Positions 59,512 through 64,000 of a stretch of DNA of 64,000 bases are shown here, one piece after another. Source of the stretch: Diphasiastrum complanatum (taxonomy: Eukaryota; Streptophyta; Lycopodiopsida; Lycopodiales; Lycopodiaceae); contig CM055094.1 in assembly GCA_029204225.1 (NCBI GenBank), positions 9,217,234 through 9,281,233 of the forward strand. The letters run 5' to 3'. The notes under the pieces were generated by a model, which searched no databases, was not told where the DNA came from, and saw nothing but the letters and a program-made list of their open reading frames with translations. Position 1 is the first letter of the stretch. Every line of letters begins with the position of its first letter. The position numbers and the translations under genes were made by a program.

Positions 59512-59516
59512 TAAGA

Positions 59517-60528
59517 CAGGCGAATAAAACGCGACTGTCTGCATAAATACAAGCAAATTTCCACAAGCGAAAAAGGCGAAAAAGGCAACACTATATTTTT
59601 TACATGTGATTTATGACAGGCGAAAAAGATGACACTACCCTACAAATGCTAAAGGTGCCCTTATAGAAAAAGCAAAGGTACCTTGCAAATCAGTTTTTAA
59701 GGCATTCGTCAGAGTGTCGCATTTTCATCAACGTTAATCTTAGTGAAGGCTGACATCGCGGCCTTTTCACGCTCATCCCATGCACTGTGCAATCAGATTT
59801 GACAACAACAACAGCCACCCACGATCTCCCACGGACAGCACAACTTTTGTACCTTCTTCAACTACACACCTGTACAAATTATGCATATATTGAATAACAT
59901 CTGCGTATTCAGATTATGGCATTAGAACGAAACTTCACCGATAATCAGAGATAGACATCGTAGATGCTCTCACGCATTGATTTTTTTCTTCTAGATGTAT
60001 TGTAAGTAATAGGTTCATCACCTTTACAAATTGCGTGATTAGCTTTGTGAAGCACGCGGTTACATCCGCTATTGTTTTGTGCTCACCTGTATATTTTGTT
60101 ATACTTAATCTAATTACAGCTCTGTTTGTTCTGCGTTCAGATTTGTGTCAATATTGCAATGCTTTTCTACATTCTGTCGGGCTTTCTAATTACTTAATCT
60201 GGTTGTCTACTCTTTGCAAATTATTATTAGTCTAGTTGTTTGCGACTAATATTTAGTCTTGTTTTTCACGACTAATTCGCAACTGATTGTTATTCTAGCT
60301 CTTCACGAGTAATTCGCGACAAATTATTTGTCTGATGTTTTGATGCTTAATGTTTGGCTACGTAATCAGATCGAACATGATTTCTATCACTAATGTTCTG
60401 TTCGAGACTGATAGGCGTAGTCATGCTTGAGAAAAGAGTGAGATAGCTTATTCCGTTGCGCACGAACATTTTCCATTCGTGTTTGTTTCCTTTTTAGTTA
60501 TCTTTCAATTCACCCCTCTTTTCAATAG
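59517..60528. other. Non-coding, retroelement-like sequence
   Basis: Repeated 'gcgaaaaaggc' words near 59,568-59,590 and 59,620. The right part (60,230-60,525) has 'cgactaattcgc' style repeats and ends with 'caattcacccctctttt', a string often seen near copia LTR ends. No gene recognised. Confidence 0.35.
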
Positions 60529-60680
60529 GCCAATTACTTGATAATGGCCTTGATGTGAAATTCAATATTGATACTTATACTATGAAAAAGAATGATGAGA
60601 TACTTGCACTATGATCTAGATTTGGGGCATCTATAAAACTAGATCCAAGAGAATGTGTAAATGCTTGTAATGTTGCTCTT

Positions 60681-61941
60681 GTGAACAAGATATCTATGGA
60701 GGAGTTATGGCATAGGAGGTTGGGACATCCCAACTACAAATCCATGCTCTCTATGATCAAAGAAGCCAAAGTTATTGGCTTGCCAAAGTCATTTTCCAAG
60801 GAGATCAAGCCATGTGAGGCTTGTGCTATTGCTAAATCTATCAAAAAGCCATTTACAAAATCTTCTATCAAGAGTAAGCATCCTTTGGATTTGATCCAGT
60901 CGGATGTTCATTTCTCATCATCTATGAGCAAGGGAGGAGTTTGTTATCTTTATTGATGATTTCACAAGATTCACTTGGATATATCTTCTTGCTTCTAAAT
61001 CTATGGTGTTTGATCATTTCATTATTTTTAAAGCTTATGTTGAGAAGCAATTCTCATTCAAGATTAAAGCTTTTAGATGTGATAGAGGTGGAGAGTATAT
61101 CTCCAATAAATTCCATGACTATTGTGAGCTTGAAGGCATTAAAAGGGAGTTCTCTTGTGCCTACTCTCCATCTCAAAATGGAGTGGCCGAGAGAAAGAAT
61201 AGATCCTTATGTGAATGTGCAAAAGCCATGAGGATTGAGGCATCTTTGCCAAAAGACTTTTGGGGAGAAGCCATAAGTTGTGCAAATTATCTTTGCAATA
61301 GACTCCCACATATAGCTCTTGGAGGAAAGTCACCATATGAGATCTTATATTTGAAGAAGCCTAAGGTTGATCACCTTACAGTTTTTGGATGCATATGCTT
61401 TGCCCATATTCCCTTGGAAACAAGGAAGAAGGATAATCCTACTTCATGCAAAGGGATCATGGTTGGATACTCATCCACCAAAAAGGCTTATAGAGTCTTT
61501 TTTATCTCTACTTCTCAAGTGATTAAAAGTAGAGATGTTATTTTCCATGAAGATCAACATTCATCATTTGAAGGGGCCGAGATCAAGTTATCTATAGATG
61601 CATCACCAACTATTGCTATTGAAGACAATTATAATGTGATGGGGTCGAGAATTGAAGAGGAGTCTCCTCGAACTTTTTCACCAAGAAGATCTATGAGAGA
61701 TAGATCCGAGCCTAAGAGGCTCTCATATGTTAATAAAGGCAAGCAAGTGGATCTTGATTCCGCTAATCATGCTTTTTTTGTTTCTCATGAAGAGCCAAAG
61801 AATGTACAAGAGGCACTCAATACCAAGGAGTGGTATGATGCCATGAAGCAAGAGTATGATGCATTGATCACCAACAATATTTGGGAGCTTGTGGATCCAC
61901 CATCCAACAAGCATGTGATTGGTTGCAAGTGGGTATTTTGA
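60681..61941 (+). pseudogene. Integrase and RT start of the truncated copia
   Basis: Frame 60,681-60,956: 'LWHRRLGHPNYKSMLSM' and 'KPCEACAIAKSIKKPF' (HHCC intact), then a small deletion at the TFIDD block. Frame 61,003-61,941 (312 codons): 'FRCDRGGEYISNKFHDYCE', 'SQNGVAERKNRSLCECAKAM', the GKSPYE/DHLTVFG tail, the linker, and RT start 'WELVDPPSNKHVIGCKWVF' ending in TGA where Arg is expected. Confidence 0.85.
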
Positions 61942-63224
61942 ATCAAACACAATCATGATGGCACCATCAACAAGTTCAAGGCAAGATTATGTGCCAAAGG
62001 ATTTGCTCAAATCCATGGCCTTGACTATGAGGAGACCTTTGCACCTGTTGCAAAGATGGTGACAATAAGAATTCTTATCTCTCTTGCTTGTTTTGTCAAA
62101 TGGAAGGTGTTCCAATTAGATGTATCCAATGCTTTTTTAAATGGTTATCTTGAGGAGGAGATTTATATTCATCAAGGATGAGTCCAAAGTGTGCTTGCTC
62201 TTCAAAAGTCTTTATGGACTAAAGCAAGCACCAAGATCATGGTATTCAAGACTCAATACTTTTCTTTTCTCACTAGGATTTTTCCTTAGTGACTATGATC
62301 TTTCCATGTATTCAAATCTTGCTGATAGTAATATTGGCATTCTTCTAATCTATGTTGATGACATTGTTCTTTGTGGAAATTGTATCAAGCTTGTTGAAAA
62401 AACTAAGCTAGCACTTGGAAATCAGTTTAAAATGCAACATCTAGGAGAGATCTATTACATACTAGGCCTAGAGATTGACTTTCATTAAGATTATGTTTTT
62501 ATATGTCAATCTAGATATGCTCTTGCTCTTGCTATGTTGAAAAAATTCCATATGGAAAATTCTAAGAGCATAGATACTCCAATGGAGCAAATTGTAAAAG
62601 ATCCTAATAAAGGTAAGGAAAGATCCTTCGAGGACATCACACTTTTTAGGAGTCTTATAGGCTCCTTAATTTGGCTTACCATCACTAGGCCCGATTTGAG
62701 TTTTTGTGTGCACAAATTGAGTCAATTTATGCAAGATCTTAAGATCCATCATTGGAAGATGGCCAAGAGGATTCTAAGATACATATCTTCATCTTGTGAT
62801 TATGGTCTACTTTATAAAAGTGAAAATTTATCCATTGTTGGCTACTCGGATTCGGACTTTGCAAGTGATAAGATGGATTGAAAGTCTATTAGTGCATACA
62901 CTATATTTCTTGGAGGCAATCTAATATATTGGCTTTCCAAAAAAGCAAGATACTATATCACTTTCTACCAATGATCAAGTGTGACAATATCTCGGCCCAA
63001 GCTCTTACCAATAATCCCATAGTTCATGCAAGGAGCAAGCACATAGAAGTGGCACACCACTTTGTGTGAGAAAAGCTTATTGGAGGAGAAATCTATTTGG
63101 AGCATATCAACAAATCCTCTTGTATTGTTGATCTACTCACCAAGCCTTTGAGCAAAAGTGCCTTCATCAAGCATAGATCTAATCTTGGAGTTATATCAAG
63201 ATCAATGCTTAATCTTCAATAGAT
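61942..63224 (+). pseudogene. RT/RNase H of the truncated copia
   Basis: After the TGA the same frame continues with 'YEETFAPVAKM' and '[20 protein letters not shown]'. Frame 62,141-62,488 has '[20 protein letters not shown]' and 'GILLIYVDDIVLCG' (YVDD intact), then TAA. Frame 62,534-62,881 has 'TRPDLSFCVHKLSQFMQD' and 'SDSDFASDKMD', then TGA. RNase H continues broken ('HARSKHIEVAHHFV', about 63,027-63,066), with a deletion near 62,960. Confidence 0.83.
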
Positions 63225-63240
63225 AACTTTTTAGGAGGAG

Positions 63241-63975
63241 TGTGAAAAATGCAAAAAGGTTATCTATGTTAGTTGTAGGGGTCTTATTCTTTTCTATGTC
63301 AAGCATCTTGGTGTAGAATGTTGATAGGGTCAAAAATTGACATAGATGGCAAATTGGTCAAATCCACATGTAATGCCTCTATCGAGCCAAAGTAGTGTAG
63401 GAGATGAAACTCGAGCTAAATAGAGTGCTGAAAAGTGTGGTGATTTAGTTTGATGAAGTTCAAGACGTCCAATAGGATTTAGAGGTAGAACCATCAATGG
63501 TCCAAAAGGATTTTAGATATGCTTGAGAATGATCCAATAGAATCAAGAGGTGAATGGATCAATGGTCCAATAGGATTAAGAGGTTGTTAATGTGTGGTCC
63601 AATCATGTTTGAGCTTGGATTAGCTCATGGATCTACTAGTGTCATTGTACTTCTCATTTTGTGCTAAGCAATTTGGAGATCAAGTGGATTTTTTAGTCTA
63701 AGTGTTTTCTAGCATTCTCTCTCTATCCGAGAGCTATTGGTAGGATTCTCTCTCTACCCAAGGAGAGCAGCTTGTTTTTACTTAGTTTCATTTTGGAACA
63801 CTTCCCACACGTGTGTATGTACTTTGGAAGGGAGTTAATGCATGTAGTAGTGTGTTTTTGCCATCGAGTTGAAGATAGATCTTGAATCTCAATCTAGTCT
63901 TGATCATTGTGCATCTACACACCTTAAGAGATCATAATCACATGTGGTGGACACTCCACACATGTGAAATTCACA
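63241..63975 (+). repeat. 3' LTR of the truncated copia
   Basis: 735 bp, TGTGAAAAATG to GAAATTCACA. Short 'tctctctctatcc' motifs at 63,716-63,765 correspond to the place where the related LTR at 10,823-11,729 holds its long GA tract. Confidence 0.78.
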
Positions 63976-64000
63976 CAGGTAGGCAATTATGTTGATCAAC

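Larger units (their letters stand above)
55690..59516 (+). mobile_element. Non-autonomous LTR retrotransposon with target site duplication
   Basis: 5' LTR 55,695-57,388 (1,694 bp) and 3' LTR 58,193-59,511 (1,319 bp), both TGTGGT...CAACA. The 5-bp direct repeat TAAGA flanks the whole element (55,690-55,694 and 59,512-59,516). A primer site of tRNA-Asp type with one or two mismatches lies at 57,400 ('tggcgctgttgtcgggga'). A polypurine tract 'aaagggggaga' lies at 58,180-58,190. The interior is 804 bp with no element ORF, so it must rely on proteins from a gypsy partner. The 3' LTR lacks about 340 bp present in the 5' LTR at about 56,770-57,105. The layout fits the LARD/TRIM-like class, between them in size. 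It inserted just past the RNase H end of the copia remnant. Confidence 0.85.
60529..63975 (+). mobile_element. 5'-truncated Ty1/copia element with complete 3' LTR
   Basis: Begins inside the protease/integrase region ('LLDNGLDVKF', about 60,535-60,565) and runs to RNase H at about 63,220. A polypurine tract 'ttttaggaggag' (63,229-63,240) is followed by a 735-bp LTR, 63,241-63,975, starting TGTGAAAAATG and ending 'gaaattcaca'. Same family group as the 26-39 kb elements. No gag, 5' LTR or primer site is present. Frame breaks occur near 60,940, 61,939 (Arg to TGA), 62,160, 62,488, 62,880 and 62,950. Confidence 0.85.

Noticed and set aside
60681-63224. Possibility that the 60-63 kb copia is active
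   Set aside because: No 5' LTR, primer site or gag, and at least five frame breaks.

Overview
The window is nuclear DNA of a land plant with a large, retrotransposon-rich genome. It holds three multi-exon host genes that I could reassemble from splice sites. Around and inside them are many decayed LTR retrotransposons (mostly Ty1/copia, some Ty3/gypsy) and five long (GA/CT)n tracts. Introns of 14.5 kb, 6.9 kb, 5.2 kb and 3.2 kb packed with retroelements suggest a big-genome vascular plant such as a gymnosperm or fern. The lineage cannot be fixed from sequence alone.

Layout. 1-3 kb: non-coding DNA, a dispersed repeat copy and a decayed copia RT fragment. 3.2-7.1 kb (+): a complete three-exon gene for a 170-aa single-RRM protein of the plant PPIE-like/ATE1 type, with GA tracts before and after it. 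7.4-17.7 kb: intergenic repeats, a minus-strand copia element that keeps gag but has no recognisable pol (10.8-14.4 kb), and a small gag-RT deletion fragment (16.2-16.9 kb). 18.17-41.01 kb (+): a nine-exon acid-lipase-type gene whose exons join in frame to 407 aa. Its second intron holds LTR relics. Its sixth intron (14.5 kb) holds a copia element split by a 10-kb nested insertion, which itself carries two copies of another copia element in opposite orientations.

42.28-50.42 kb (-): an HDA8-type histone deacetylase gene convergent with the lipase, with a 6.9-kb first intron containing a decayed gypsy fragment. Its second exon has an apparent 1-bp frameshift and a three-residue gap in the active-site region, so this copy may be broken, or the base may be a sequence error. 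50.5-53.9 kb: GA tract, 47-bp tandem repeats, a 260-bp duplication, a compound palindrome and an orphan tRNA-Asp-type primer binding site. 54.0-55.6 kb: remnant of a different copia lineage. 55.7-59.5 kb: a non-autonomous LTR element with perfect 5-bp target duplications and only 804 bp between its LTRs; that interior carries a gypsy RT fragment in antisense. 60.5-64.0 kb: 5'-truncated copia element with an intact 3' LTR.

The three genes show no sign of working together. The main themes are host genes persisting around very large transposon-filled introns, one splice donor sitting at the edge of a 124-bp CT tract, and several unusual transposon rearrangements. I found no convincing tRNA or rRNA gene, CRISPR array or prokaryotic system.
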